DNA of 64,000 nt from Afifella aestuarii (GTDB lineage Bacteria > Pseudomonadota > Alphaproteobacteria > Rhizobiales > Afifellaceae): positions 992,001 to 1,056,000 of the forward strand of contig NZ_SAUF01000002.1 in NCBI RefSeq assembly GCF_004023665.1. The letters are read 5' to 3'. Numbering within the stretch: the first letter of the stretch is position 1; every line of letters begins with the position of its first letter. The notes under the pieces were generated by a model, which ran no database searches, was not told where the DNA came from, and worked only from the letters and a program-made list of their open reading frames with translations. Shown here one piece after another: positions 19,922 to 29,262 of the stretch. A program made the position numbers and the translations under genes.

Positions 19922-21597
19922 ACGGACCCGCCGAACAGACATTTCACTGGGCTGCGGCCCTTGCATCCGGACTTGCAGCGGCCGGCGTGCGCCGGCTTGT
20001 CGCCTCTCCGGGCTCACGCTCCACGCCGCTGACGCTTGCCGCCCTGCGCCATCCCGAAATCGGCGTGCGCATGGTGGTCGACGAGCGCTCAGCTGCCTTT
20101 TTCGCGCTCGGTCTCGCCAAGGCCTCCGGAGAGCCGGTGGCGCTTGCGGCGACATCCGGCTCGGCGATCGCCAATTGGCTGCCGGCCGTCGTCGAGGCCG
20201 ATATGGCCCGCGTGCCGCTCATCCTTCTGTCCTCCGATCGCCCGCCGGAACTGCAGGATTGCGGTGCCAATCAGACGATGGAGCAGGCTGGGCTCTTCAG
20301 CACGCATGTGCGCAAGTTTTTCCAGCTGCCGCCGGCCGAGGCCGAGACCGGCTGGCTCGCCAATTTCGTTGCGCGGATGGTGGCGGCGAGCCGTGGCCCG
20401 CTCCCAGGGCCGGTCCACATCAATGTGCCGTTGCGCGAACCGCTGGTCCCGTCAGCCTCCATCGGCTTGGAGGAAACGGTCGGAGCACCGATCCCGCTGA
20501 CGCTCCCAGCGCATTTGCAGCCGACGGGCGAAACCCTCAAGCGCATCTCCGGCATCATCGGCAAGGGGCGCGGGGCCATCGTCTGCGGCAGCGAAGCTCT
20601 GAGCGATGCCGCGCGCCGCGCGATCCTCGACCTGGCGCGGCGGCTCGACGCGCCGGTTTTCGCCGACGTTCTTTCCGGTCTGCGCTTCGGTACGCAGGAA
20701 CCGGAAATCCTCGCCCATCCCGATCAGGTGGCGCGCTCTGCGCCGATGCCTGATTGGATCCTGCGTTTCGGCGGCACGCCCGTCTCTAAAGCTGTCTCCA
20801 CCTGGATGGAGAAAGCGCACACGAAACCCCAGATCGTCATCTCCGAGACGCCGCGGTTTGCCGATCCCGCAGGAACGGCGAGCCACGTCGTCACTGCCGA
20901 TGTGGCGCTCATCTGCGCGGGGCTCGATGCTCCCGCCGGGCCGCCGGAATGGCGCGCTGAAATCGTTGCCCTCGACGGCGAGGCCGTGCGCGCGGCGGAT
21001 GCCGTTTGCGACGGCGACCGCGTCTTTGAAGGTGCTCTGATGCGCCGGCTCGTGCGCGCTGTGCCGCCGTCGACCGCGATCTTCCTCGGCAATTCGCTCG
21101 CCGTGCGGGCCGCGGACTGGCTTGCCGGCCGCAGCTCATCGAAGCTGCGGGTTTACGGCAATCGCGGCGTCAGCGGCATCGACGGCAATCTCTCGACGGC
21201 CTTCGGCATTTCCGCCATCTCCGAGAACTGCGTTGCGGTCGTCGGCGATCTCGCCTTCCTGCACGATCTCGGTGCGCTCGCGCTCGGGCGCGACCTGCCG
21301 CTCGCGATCCTGCTTCTCGACAATGGTGGCGGCGGTATCTTCGACCATCTTGCGCAGGCGGATCTGCCGGAATTCGAGACCGGCTGGCTGACGCCGCAAT
21401 CGCTCGATCATGTGGCGGCCGCGCGCGCTTTCGGCCTTGCCGCTCAGGATGTCGATGGCCTCGACGAGGCGATGGCGGCCGTCAATGCGGCGCTCGACCG
21501 GCCCGGAACGACGGTGATCCGCGCCACCATCGTGCGCGAGAAGAGCCTCGCCCGTTTCAAGACTTTCTTCGCCGCCGCTGCGGCGCCCGTGACCTAA
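19918..21597 (+). CDS. menD: SEPHCHC synthase MenD
   Basis: 559 residues. TPP-dependent 2-succinyl-5-enolpyruvyl-6-hydroxy-3-cyclohexene-1-carboxylate synthase. Landmarks: N-terminal [32 protein letters not shown] (catalytic Glu), [32 protein letters not shown], and the C-terminal TPP motif [16 protein letters not shown] with [12 protein letters not shown]. Start ATG overlaps the menF stop. A longer open frame from 19576 reads through menF and is not real. menB follows after 11 bp. Confidence 0.96.
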   Translation: MNGPAEQTFHWAAALASGLAAAGVRRLVASPGSRSTPLTLAALRHPEIGVRMVVDERSAAFFALGLAKASGEPVALAATSGSAIANWLPAVVEADMARVPLILLSSDRPPELQDCGANQTMEQAGLFSTHVRKFFQLPPAEAETGWLANFVARMVAASRGPLPGPVHINVPLREPLVPSASIGLEETVGAPIPLTLPAHLQPTGETLKRISGIIGKGRGAIVCGSEALSDAARRAILDLARRLDAPVFADVLSGLRFGTQEPEILAHPDQVARSAPMPDWILRFGGTPVSKAVSTWMEKAHTKPQIVISETPRFADPAGTASHVVTADVALICAGLDAPAGPPEWRAEIVALDGEAVRAADAVCDGDRVFEGALMRRLVRAVPPSTAIFLGNSLAVRAADWLAGRSSSKLRVYGNRGVSGIDGNLSTAFGISAISENCVAVVGDLAFLHDLGALALGRDLPLAILLLDNGGGGIFDHLAQADLPEFETGWLTPQSLDHVAAARAFGLAAQDVDGLDEAMAAVNAALDRPGTTVIRATIVREKSLARFKTFFAAAAAPVT

Positions 21598-21608
21598 GGA
21601 CAAACGCG

Positions 21609-22445
21609 ATGAGTGACGCAAAGATCGCCTGGCAGACGGTGCCGGGGCAGGATTTCACCGACATCCTTTTCGACAAGGCCGACGGGATCGCCAAGATCAC
21701 CATCAACCGTCCGCATGTGCGCAACGCCTTTCGGCCGGAGACGCTGGAAGAGATCATGACGGCGCTGCATCTTGCGCGTCTCGATCAGGAAGTCGGCGTC
21801 ATCATCCTGTGCGGCGCCGGGCCGGACGCCTTCTGCGCCGGCGGCGACCAGAAAATCCGCGGCGACGATGGCGGCTACAAGGACCAGGCGGGCGTCCACC
21901 ATCTGAACGCTCTCGACCTGCAGCGCATGATCCGCACCTTGCCGAAGCCCGTGGTTGCCATGGTGGCGGGCTATGCGATCGGCGGCGGCAATGTCCTGCA
22001 GCTCGTCTGCGACCTGACGATCGCCGCCGACAATGCCCGCTTCGGCCAGACCGGCCCGCGCGTCGGCTCCTTCGATGCGGGTCTCGGCGCAGGGCTGATG
22101 GCACGCACGGTGGGGCTGAAGAAGGCCAAGGAGATCTGGTTCCTCTGCCGCCAATACGATGCGCAACAGGCGCTCGACATGGGCATGGTCAACACCGTCG
22201 TGCCGCTCGACCGGCTGGAGGAGGAGACCGTCTCCTGGTGCCGCGAGATGCTGCGCCTGTCGCCGACGGCCCTTCGCGTCCTGAAGGCCGGCTTCAACGC
22301 CGACACCGACGGGCTGTCGGGCGTGCAGGAGCTTGCCGGCAATGCGACCGCGCTCTTCTATATGACCGATGAAGGCCAGGAGGGACGCAACGCCTTCAAC
22401 GAAAAGCGCGCCCCGGACTTTTCGCGCTTTCCGCCGCGCCCCTGA
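21609..22445 (+). CDS. menB: 1,4-dihydroxy-2-naphthoyl-CoA synthase
   Basis: 278 residues, crotonase fold. MenB hallmarks are visible: [30 protein letters not shown] (oxyanion hole), [21 protein letters not shown], and the family-specific [13 protein letters not shown]. Uses Dieckmann-type ring closure of OSB-CoA. Start ATG at 21609 with AAGGA 11 nt upstream. Sits between menD and menC in the + strand men operon. Confidence 0.97.
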   Translation: MSDAKIAWQTVPGQDFTDILFDKADGIAKITINRPHVRNAFRPETLEEIMTALHLARLDQEVGVIILCGAGPDAFCAGGDQKIRGDDGGYKDQAGVHHLNALDLQRMIRTLPKPVVAMVAGYAIGGGNVLQLVCDLTIAADNARFGQTGPRVGSFDAGLGAGLMARTVGLKKAKEIWFLCRQYDAQQALDMGMVNTVVPLDRLEEETVSWCREMLRLSPTALRVLKAGFNADTDGLSGVQELAGNATALFYMTDEGQEGRNAFNEKRAPDFSRFPPRP

Positions 22446-22490
22446 GGCGGCCAGATCGCCACGCTTGAACCTCCCGCCGGACGGGTCCGA

Positions 22491-23582
22491 ATGCGCATCG
22501 AGGAAGCCTCGTCTCGGCCTTATGCGCTGAGGCTCGCCCGGCCCTGGGTTGCGGCAAGCGCGACGATGACGACGCGGTATGGCCGCCTCGTCATGCTCGC
22601 CTCGGATGGCTTCGTCGGCTTCGGTGATTGTGCGCCGCTGCCGAGTTCGGGCGAGAAAGGCCATGCCGAGACCTTTCGCGCGCTCGACGAGGTTCTGCGG
22701 ACGCTTCCGGGCGAGGATGTCGACCCGCTCGCGGGTGATCTCGTCGCGCGCATCGCTCAGCCGCAGGTGCGCTGGGCCGTCGAGACCGCCTGTCTCGATC
22801 TCTGCGCAAAGAAGCGCGGCCTGCCGCTGCACCGGCTTCTGCGCGAGACTTCGGCGGCTGACGTGCCCGTGAACGCCGCTCTCGGTCGCCTCGACGAAGG
22901 CTGCGCCGGCCGCGCGGTGAGAGCCGCCGAGGCGGGTTTTGCCGTCGCCAAGATCAAGCTCGGTGTCGATCCCGTAGAGCGCGAGGTTGCCGCCTTGAAA
23001 GAGGTGGTCGAGGTGAGCGGCAAGGCTCTGTCCTTCCGCTTCGACGCCAACCGTGCCTGGGAGAAGGCCGATGCGCGCCGGGTCCTGAATGCGCTCGCGG
23101 CGATGGACGGCCTGCGCGTCGATGGTGTCGAGGAGCCGCTTGCAGGGCCGACGCCGGAGGCGCTCGCATCCCTGCAGGCGGAGCTGCCGTTTCCGCTTGC
23201 CGCCGATGAATCCGTCCCGGTGCTGGGGGTGGATGCGCTGCTTGATGCGCGCGCCGTCCGCCGTCTCGTCGTCAAGCCGGCACGGATCGGCGGCATGGCT
23301 TCAACGCTTGATCTCGCCCGTCGCGCGCAACGGGCCGGCGTGGAGCTCGTTCTGACCTCGGTCGTCGATTCCACCGTCGGCGTCATGGCGGCCGCCCATC
23401 TCGCCGCCGCTCTGCCGGCGGGGCAGGGGCTCGCGCACGGCCTCGGTACGCTCGCCTGGCTTGCCGAAGACGTCGCTGCGCCGCCGCCGATCGAGAAGGG
23501 TGTGATCCGGCTACCGGAGCGTCCGGGCCTCGGCCTTACTCCGTTCGACCACCTGCCAGGCGGCGAGGCGCTTCAGAGCTGA
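22491..23582 (+). CDS. menC: o-Succinylbenzoate synthase
   Basis: 363 residues, enolase superfamily (muconate-lactonising subgroup). Catalytic and metal residues: Lys pair in AKIKLG, Asp in RFDANRAW, Glu in EEPL, Asp in DES, and Lys in VVKPARIGG. Dehydrates SHCHC to OSB. The start MRIEEASSRPYAL has GGACGGGT upstream, a weak site, so the exact start is open. Its 3' end overlaps the convergent menE coding sequence by 72 bp, which is unusual. Confidence 0.9.
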   Translation: MRIEEASSRPYALRLARPWVAASATMTTRYGRLVMLASDGFVGFGDCAPLPSSGEKGHAETFRALDEVLRTLPGEDVDPLAGDLVARIAQPQVRWAVETACLDLCAKKRGLPLHRLLRETSAADVPVNAALGRLDEGCAGRAVRAAEAGFAVAKIKLGVDPVEREVAALKEVVEVSGKALSFRFDANRAWEKADARRVLNALAAMDGLRVDGVEEPLAGPTPEALASLQAELPFPLAADESVPVLGVDALLDARAVRRLVVKPARIGGMASTLDLARRAQRAGVELVLTSVVDSTVGVMAAAHLAAALPAGQGLAHGLGTLAWLAEDVAAPPPIEKGVIRLPERPGLGLTPFDHLPGGEALQS

Positions 23583-24887
23583 ACGGTCGGGCTTGCCGCT
23601 CGCAAGCAGCGGCAGTGCCGCAACCCGCACGACCGCGCGCGGGCGGAGCGCGCCTTCGATATGATCGCGGCACCAGGAAAGCAGCGCCGCTTCGTCGCCC
23701 GGGCCGGCATAGATCGCGGTGACGATCTCGCCCCAGATCGGATCCGAGCGCCCGGTGACGGCCACGGTCTCAATCCCCGGAGCCTTGGCAAGCAGCACTT
23801 CCACGCTTTGCGGCATGACCTTCTTGCCGCCGGTGACGATGACGTCGTCGGCGCGCCCAAGGATGGTGATTGCACCCGTTTCGTCGATCTCGGCCAGATC
23901 GGCCGTGATGAACCAGTCGCCCGAAAGCCCGTCGCCCGGGGTAAGCGTCGGATTGGCATAGCCCGCCATGACGTTCGGCCCGCGCAGCTTCAAGCGTCCC
24001 GAAGGATCGAGCGCGACCTCGGTTTCGCCCAGCGGTTTCCCGACGAAGCCAGCCCGCCAGGGCCGTGGCAGGGCAGGGAGGGTGGCAAGCTGCGAAGCCG
24101 TTTCGCTCATCCCGTAGGTGGGCTGGATCGGCCAGTCGCGAGACGCTGCCCGCTCCGCAAGCTCCGGCGACAGTGCCGCCCCGCCGATCAGCACATGCCG
24201 CAGGCTTGTCGGTGCATTCTCTTCGTCGGCATCGAGAAGACGCGCGAGCATCGCCGGCACCAATGAGAGATGCGTGACCGGTCTTTCGCGCAAAGCATTA
24301 AGGATGGCAGCAGCCTCGAATTTTTCCGCAATCAGCGCCTCCGCGTCGGCGAGTGCGGTGCGCACCAGGATGGAAAACCCACCGATATGGAAAAGCGGCA
24401 GGCAGGCGAGCCAGAGGTCGCCCTTCTGAAGCGGCGCCATGGTCGCGCCCGCGCGCGCTGCGGCTTCAAGATTGGCGCCCGACAGCATCACGGCCTTCGG
24501 CCGGCCCGTGCTGCCGGAGGTGGCGACGAGAAGCGCGATGCCGGAAGGCGCTACCCATCGGCGGGAGGGGGAGGGCGCCGCGATCTCGGAAGCGGCTGGA
24601 AAGGCATCAGCCAAAAGACATGCCGTGCCTTCGATCGGCTGTTCCCCGACGACAAGCCCGGACCCCGATTGGGCGATGAGATCGGCGACGACCGCCTGCG
24701 GCAGCGCCGGATCGATCGGAAAGAGCGGCGCCGGCAGATGCGGGGCGGCGAAGGCAAGCCGCGCCAGGATCTCAGCCGAGGCGGTCAGCGCCACGATCGG
24801 CCGCCCCGGCTCGGTGCCTGCCTCTCTCAAGAGACGGGCATCGCCCGGCGTAAAGGCCGCAAGCTCTGAGGCGAGGAAAAAAGACAT
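23511..24887 (-). CDS. menE: o-Succinylbenzoate-CoA ligase
   Basis: 458 residues, ANL adenylating family. P-loop-like A3 motif LLVATSGSTGRPKAVMLSGA, A5 motif QPTYGMSETASQL, A7/A8 DWFITADLAEID and GRADDVIVTGGKKVMP with the catalytic Lys near the end (SGKPDRSALKRL). Forms OSB-CoA for MenB. It is on the opposite strand from menFDBC, so it needs its own promoter in 24888-25075, and its last 72 bp overlap menC antisense. Short for the family at the C-terminus but complete. Confidence 0.9.
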   Translation of the reverse strand: MSFFLASELAAFTPGDARLLREAGTEPGRPIVALTASAEILARLAFAAPHLPAPLFPIDPALPQAVVADLIAQSGSGLVVGEQPIEGTACLLADAFPAASEIAAPSPSRRWVAPSGIALLVATSGSTGRPKAVMLSGANLEAAARAGATMAPLQKGDLWLACLPLFHIGGFSILVRTALADAEALIAEKFEAAAILNALRERPVTHLSLVPAMLARLLDADEENAPTSLRHVLIGGAALSPELAERAASRDWPIQPTYGMSETASQLATLPALPRPWRAGFVGKPLGETEVALDPSGRLKLRGPNVMAGYANPTLTPGDGLSGDWFITADLAEIDETGAITILGRADDVIVTGGKKVMPQSVEVLLAKAPGIETVAVTGRSDPIWGEIVTAIYAGPGDEAALLSWCRDHIEGALRPRAVVRVAALPLLASGKPDRSALKRLAAWQVVERSKAEARTLR

Positions 24888-25054
24888 GCCCCCTTATGGC
24901 AGCAATCGCGCCATCGGAAAGAGGGATCGCCGGCGCGCATGGACGCAGCGATGCGGTTCCGGCTGAAGCCGCCTCTTTCGCTCGGTCGCGGATACACAGG
25001 CAGCTCATCTTTCCGTCTTTCTTTCGTCATCTGCCCCCGCCTAAGATCAAACCT

Positions 25055-25068
25055 CATCGATGACGTCA
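25055..25068. promoter_or_regulatory. Overlapping palindromes before the RTX gene
   Basis: CATCGATG and TGACGTCA share two bases and end 7 bp before the RTX start at 25076. Such a site could bind a regulator or influence start use. No binding protein can be named. Confidence 0.25.
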
Positions 25069-25075
25069 GTGGGGT

Positions 25076-27235
25076 ATGAGGATGGGGCTGGTGTGGGAGA
25101 CGGGAAATGAAACTTCGGTTTCTGCTGCGCTGACATCTTCGGCAGGAGACCTGTCCAAGGGCGCCGTCGATGTCCTGGGCGACGTCGTTCTGCTCAATCG
25201 TGCGATCTACGGAGGAGCCGACGCGCTTCCCGATGAATATCTCGCCGATTACAGCGCCAACCGAGATCCTGATGACGTCGGCTTGCGGTCGGACCTCAAT
25301 GTCTATGACCGCTATGATCTTTATCTGGCGCAGTTCGGCTTCAAGACGCTGTCCTCCTCAGAACTCGGCTTTAATGCGGGTGACATCGGCGCCAGCGAAA
25401 CGAGCGACGGTTACGATCAGAACTACACCTATGCCGGTGACCTCTACCGCAACAATTACCGCGTGGACGAGGACGGTGATGAAAGCGTCTTCACGCAGGC
25501 AGGGGCCGTCGCGCTCGCGGCGATCAAGGAAAACGATGCCGGCAACACGCTCTATCTGACATTCCGCGGCACCGATGCGGACGGCATCTTCGCCGATGGA
25601 GAGGCCGGCACCGGCATCGGCCAGGCGCGCTACTACGAGCAGCTGCGGGCGTTCATCGATCGGGCGCTGGAATATGTCGAGGATCCGGCCAACGACGTGA
25701 CCAAGGTCGTGGTCTCAGGCCACAGCCTCGGCGGCACCGTGGCGGACCTCTTCACCATCTATGACGGGGCGCGCTTTGCCGCCGTCGACGGTGTGGAGCT
25801 TGAAGTCGTGGCGCTCGCCTCAGCCGGCGTCGATCCGATTGCGCTCACATTGATGGGCGATTACGACACGTCGATCGTGGATATCGACGGGGTTTCGGTC
25901 TCGTTCAATACGCCGGACTGGTATTCGCAACTCGACCATTCGGAAGATATCGTGCGCAATCCGGGCGCCTATGATGCGGGCGAGCATCTGTTTCAGGATC
26001 CGACCCAGGCGCCGATCACCGCAGCGGCCGTCGCGACCCTTGGCGATCAGATCCACTTCGAGGGCAACCGCGTCCAGTTCGATGCGCCCCTGATCGACCA
26101 GTACGCGATCTCGAAATCCTTCGATACGAACTTTCTCGCCGAGCATTATGCGAGTTTCTATGAGCTCGTCGAAGGCGAGTTCGCACTGGTGGCCCCCGTG
26201 GCGCCGACGCTCGATTACGACCGCTACATCACATTGAATGGCACCAACGAACGCCTCGACGACGTCTCCGACGACAATCAGGTGAACGGCTGGAACGTGC
26301 CGATCGACGACGAAGGCAATTACGCCTCTGCCACCGACGATATCTTCATCATGGGACTTGATGGCAGCGACACGATCACGACCGGCAGCGGTGACGATTT
26401 TCTCACCGGCGGTGCCGGTGATGATCGCCTCAACGCAGGCTCTGGTGACGATGTCGTCATGGGCGACGTGTCGGGATCGTCCGGCCGCGATATCATCGCC
26501 TCGGGCGCCGGCGACGATACGGTCTATGGCGGCGACGCGGACGACGATGTGAACGCCGAGGACGGGCTCGATCTCGTCTTCGGTGGCGCTGGCGACGACA
26601 CCATGGCGGGTGGCGCGGGCGCCGACACACTCTACGGCGGCACCGGCAGCGATCTCGTCTATGGCGGAACCGCCAATGATAAGCTCGGTGGCGGCGACGG
26701 GGACGACACCTTGTGGAGCGGCAGCGGCGACGACACCCTTTTCGGCGGCAGCGGGGCCGACGAGATCGGCGGCGGTTCGGGCAGGGATCTCGCCTTCGGC
26801 GGCCTCGGCGACGACAGCGTCTATGGCGGCGATGGTGACGACGAGATCTGGGCGGGCGCGGGCTCGGACAAGGCCTATGGTGGCGCCGGCAACGATGTCA
26901 TCGGTGCGGGCGGGGGCAATGACCAGCTCGACGGTGGTGACGGCAACGACACGCTTTATGCGGGAGAGGGCGCCGACACGCTCACCGGCGGTGCCGGTGC
27001 CGATATCCTTTATGGAGGCTCGGGCAGCGACGTCTTCGTTTTTGGGGAGGGTAGCGGCGCCGATATCGTCGTCGACTTCGATCAGGACGAGGGCGACGCA
27101 GTCGATCTCGAGGGACAGACGGCGACCGCCTCGGAAAACGACGATGGCGATCTCATCCTCGCCTTGTCGGGCGGCGGCAGCGTCGTCTTTGTCGGCCAGA
27201 CGATGGAGACGTTCGACCTCGATCTCTACGCCTGA
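25076..27235 (+). CDS. Lipase-fold protein with RTX calcium-binding repeats
   Basis: 719 residues with no classical signal peptide. Residues about 140-360 look like a class 3 lipase/alpha-beta hydrolase domain: nucleophile elbow GHSLGG with Ser217, LTFRGTDADG before it, and a candidate catalytic His357 (LAEHYASFY). Residues 429-658 carry at least a dozen GGxGxDxxx nonapeptides that fold into a calcium beta-roll, and the C-terminal 60 residues (DFDQDEGDAVDLEG, VVFVGQTMETFDL) look like a type I secretion signal. The product is therefore probably a secreted lipase or esterase. No HlyB/HlyD/TolC genes are nearby. Two ATGs (25076 and 25082) are possible. Confidence 0.8.
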   Translation: MRMGLVWETGNETSVSAALTSSAGDLSKGAVDVLGDVVLLNRAIYGGADALPDEYLADYSANRDPDDVGLRSDLNVYDRYDLYLAQFGFKTLSSSELGFNAGDIGASETSDGYDQNYTYAGDLYRNNYRVDEDGDESVFTQAGAVALAAIKENDAGNTLYLTFRGTDADGIFADGEAGTGIGQARYYEQLRAFIDRALEYVEDPANDVTKVVVSGHSLGGTVADLFTIYDGARFAAVDGVELEVVALASAGVDPIALTLMGDYDTSIVDIDGVSVSFNTPDWYSQLDHSEDIVRNPGAYDAGEHLFQDPTQAPITAAAVATLGDQIHFEGNRVQFDAPLIDQYAISKSFDTNFLAEHYASFYELVEGEFALVAPVAPTLDYDRYITLNGTNERLDDVSDDNQVNGWNVPIDDEGNYASATDDIFIMGLDGSDTITTGSGDDFLTGGAGDDRLNAGSGDDVVMGDVSGSSGRDIIASGAGDDTVYGGDADDDVNAEDGLDLVFGGAGDDTMAGGAGADTLYGGTGSDLVYGGTANDKLGGGDGDDTLWSGSGDDTLFGGSGADEIGGGSGRDLAFGGLGDDSVYGGDGDDEIWAGAGSDKAYGGAGNDVIGAGGGNDQLDGGDGNDTLYAGEGADTLTGGAGADILYGGSGSDVFVFGEGSGADIVVDFDQDEGDAVDLEGQTATASENDDGDLILALSGGGSVVFVGQTMETFDLDLYA
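26360..27049 (+). repeat. RTX nonapeptide repeat region
   Basis: DNA encoding residues 429-658 of the lipase-fold protein. Repeats of the type GGAGDDTLY, GGSGADEIG and GGDGDDEIW recur every nine codons with few interruptions (a gap near residues 461-475). Each pair of repeats binds Ca2+ outside the cell. Confidence 0.9.
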
Positions 27236-27260
27236 GGCCTCCCCCTGTTCAATAAAGTTC

Positions 27261-27326
27261 GGCCGCGCGTCGACAGTCCCGCGCGGCCATGCATCTCGAA
27301 TCGGGCAAGCCATGCCGCGGCATGGC
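27261..27326. terminator. Two hairpins between convergent RTX and ABC permease genes
   Basis: Hairpin 1 at 27261-27288: GGCCGCGCG and CGCGCGGCC with a 10-nt loop. Hairpin 2 at 27309-27326: perfect 18-bp palindrome GCCATGCCGCGGCATGGC. They lie between the convergent RTX and transporter genes. Neither has a clear T-tract, so they may protect 3' ends or assist Rho-dependent termination. Confidence 0.5.
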
Positions 27327-27336
27327 CGCCTTCCCG

Positions 27337-28224
27337 TCATCCCCCCTCGGCACGCACATCCAGGGCGTCGCGCAGGCCGTCTCCGATGAAGTTGAAGCCG
27401 GTGACGGCCAGTGTGATCGCGATGCCGGGAACGATTGCGAGCCAGGGCGCCGTTTCCAGATATTGCTGTGCGCCGTTCAGCATGTTGCCCCAGCTCGGCA
27501 GTGGCGGCTGGATGCCATACCCGAGAAAGCTGACATAAGCCTCCGTCAGGATCGCGCGAGCCACGGTCAGGGTCGCGGCGACGATGATCGGCCCCATCGC
27601 ATTCGGCAGCACCTCGCGGAACATCATGTGGCTGCCGCTGAGGCCGAGCATCTTGCCCGCCAGGACGAACTCGCGTTCCCGGAGCGAGCGCACTTCGGCC
27701 TCGACGATGCGCGAGACTTCCATCCAGCTGGTGAGTGCGATGATCACCGTGATCACGGCGGGGCTGGGTTTGAGGACCGCAGCCAGGGCGAGCACGAGGA
27801 AGATCGAGGGGAACGCCAGGAAGGCATCGACCAGACGCATGAGCACGGAGCCGATCCACCCACCGCGATAGCCGGCGACCACACCGACGAGAGCGCCGAC
27901 GAAGGTGGACAGAAGCATCGCGAACAGCCCCACCAGAAGGGAGATTCGCCCGGCCTCCAGCAGACGCGCCGCAAGATCGCGCCCGAGGGGGTCGGTTCCG
28001 AGATAATGATTGCCGCTGAAGGGTGGGGAAAAGCGCGCGCGGATGTCGATCTGCAGCGAATCGTACGGCAGCAGCCAAGGCCCAAAGATGCAGGCCAGCG
28101 CGAGCGCCACGATGATCACCGCACCCGCCAGCGCCAGCTTGTGCTGCATGAAGCGCCTGGCGGTTCGGCTTCGCCACCAGCGTTCGCGTCGTCGGGAATG
28201 AGGGGTGGCCGAGAGTGCGGTCAT
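27337..28224 (-). CDS. Peptide-type ABC transporter permease (DppC/OppC-like)
   Basis: 295 residues, inner membrane. N-terminal cytoplasmic segment rich in Arg, first membrane helix about 30-50, then the OppC/DppC periplasmic motif GTDPLGRD and four to five further helices with the EAA loop (EREFVLAGKMLGLSGSHMMFREVLPN). Translocates peptide-like solutes with the DppB-like partner. The ATG at 28224 is preferred because AAAGGAGAG precedes it; a TTG at 28248 is upstream. Last gene of the transport operon. Confidence 0.9.
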   Translation of the reverse strand: MTALSATPHSRRRERWWRSRTARRFMQHKLALAGAVIIVALALACIFGPWLLPYDSLQIDIRARFSPPFSGNHYLGTDPLGRDLAARLLEAGRISLLVGLFAMLLSTFVGALVGVVAGYRGGWIGSVLMRLVDAFLAFPSIFLVLALAAVLKPSPAVITVIIALTSWMEVSRIVEAEVRSLREREFVLAGKMLGLSGSHMMFREVLPNAMGPIIVAATLTVARAILTEAYVSFLGYGIQPPLPSWGNMLNGAQQYLETAPWLAIVPGIAITLAVTGFNFIGDGLRDALDVRAEGG

Positions 28225-28240
28225 GTCGCTCTCCTTTGGG

Positions 28241-29191
28241 TCAGGCAAGACGGATGCGCGGGTCGACCATCGACACGACGATATCGGCGATCAGATTGCC
28301 GAGCAGCGTCAGGATGGCCGAAAGCATCAGCAGTCCCATCACGACCGGATAATCGCTGTAGCTCAGGCTATCGAGGAACAGCCGTCCCATCCCGGGCCAG
28401 GTGAAGACGGTCTCCGTCACCAGTGCGCCGCTCAGAAGCTGCGGCAGCTGCATTCCGGCGAGCGTGATCATCGGCAGCAGGGCATTGCCGACGACATGCT
28501 TCATCAGCACACGTTTTTCGCGGACGCCCTTGGCGCGGGCGGTCTTGACGAAGTCCTGATGGATGACGTCGAGCGTCGCCGTCCGCATGTAGCGGCTCCA
28601 TACGGCGACATGCACGAGCGACAGGACGAGGCTGGGCAGGACCAGATGATGCAGATAGCCCAGAACCGTCTCGTTGCCGATCGTGTACATGTTCCCGGCG
28701 GGAAACCAGCCGAGCTTCAAGGAGAAAATGTAGATCGAGACCAGTCCGAACCAGAAGGTCGGGATCGACAGCGCCACCATGGCGCCGACCGTGGCCGTAT
28801 AGTCGAAGAGGGAATATCGGTGGGTCGCCCCGCGGATCCCGATCCAGGTGCCGATGGCGATGGAAATGGCCATCGACGAACCCATCAGAATGAAGGTCGC
28901 GAAGATATGGCGCCCGATCACTTCGGTCACCGGTGCGCCGTCACGGTAGGACGTGCCCCAATCGCCGTGGAGCATCCGCCAGGCCCAGTCCAGATACTGG
29001 ATCGGAAGCGGCCGGTTCAGTCCCATCTGCTCTTTGAGACGCTCCAGATCGGCAGCGGTCATGCCCGGATCAAGCGCATACTGCGACAGCGGTCCCCCCG
29101 GGATGAGGTTGAGGATCGTGAAGCCGATGATCGACACGATGATCAGGAGAATAAGGCTTTGCCACAGGCGATTGAGCAGAAATGGGAGCAT
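28241..29191 (-). CDS. Peptide-type ABC transporter permease (DppB/OppB-like)
   Basis: 316 residues, inner membrane, six predicted helices. N-terminal LPFLLNRLWQSLILLIIVS, LNLIPGGPLSQYALDPGM, and EAA loop (HQDFVKTARAKGVREKRVLMKHVVGNALLP) identify the OppB/DppB family. Forms the channel with the DppC-like protein. Lies 16 bp before the latter and 71 bp after the binding-protein gene, a gap occupied by a strong hairpin. Confidence 0.92.
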   Translation of the reverse strand: MLPFLLNRLWQSLILLIIVSIIGFTILNLIPGGPLSQYALDPGMTAADLERLKEQMGLNRPLPIQYLDWAWRMLHGDWGTSYRDGAPVTEVIGRHIFATFILMGSSMAISIAIGTWIGIRGATHRYSLFDYTATVGAMVALSIPTFWFGLVSIYIFSLKLGWFPAGNMYTIGNETVLGYLHHLVLPSLVLSLVHVAVWSRYMRTATLDVIHQDFVKTARAKGVREKRVLMKHVVGNALLPMITLAGMQLPQLLSGALVTETVFTWPGMGRLFLDSLSYSDYPVVMGLLMLSAILTLLGNLIADIVVSMVDPRIRLA

Positions 29192-29224
29192 TCAGCGGTC
29201 TCGGTAATACGACGTGGGCGTCAG

Positions 29225-29252
29225 GCCCGCCGCCGCAGAGGCGGCGGCGGGC
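29225..29252 (-). terminator. Strong intercistronic hairpin after the binding-protein gene
   Basis: Perfect 12-bp GC stem (GCCCGCCGCCGC with GCGGCGGCGGGC) and a 4-nt loop, between the SBP stop and the DppB-like start on the transcribed (minus) strand. Such structures after binding-protein genes commonly stabilise the upstream message or lower permease expression. Confidence 0.65.
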
Positions 29253-29262
29253 GCCGGAGAGG

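Noticed and set aside
25820-28177. 785-codon minus-strand open frame across the RTX gene and permease
   Set aside because: Antisense to the RTX repeats and in another frame of the permease; composition follows the repeats and no family signature is present.
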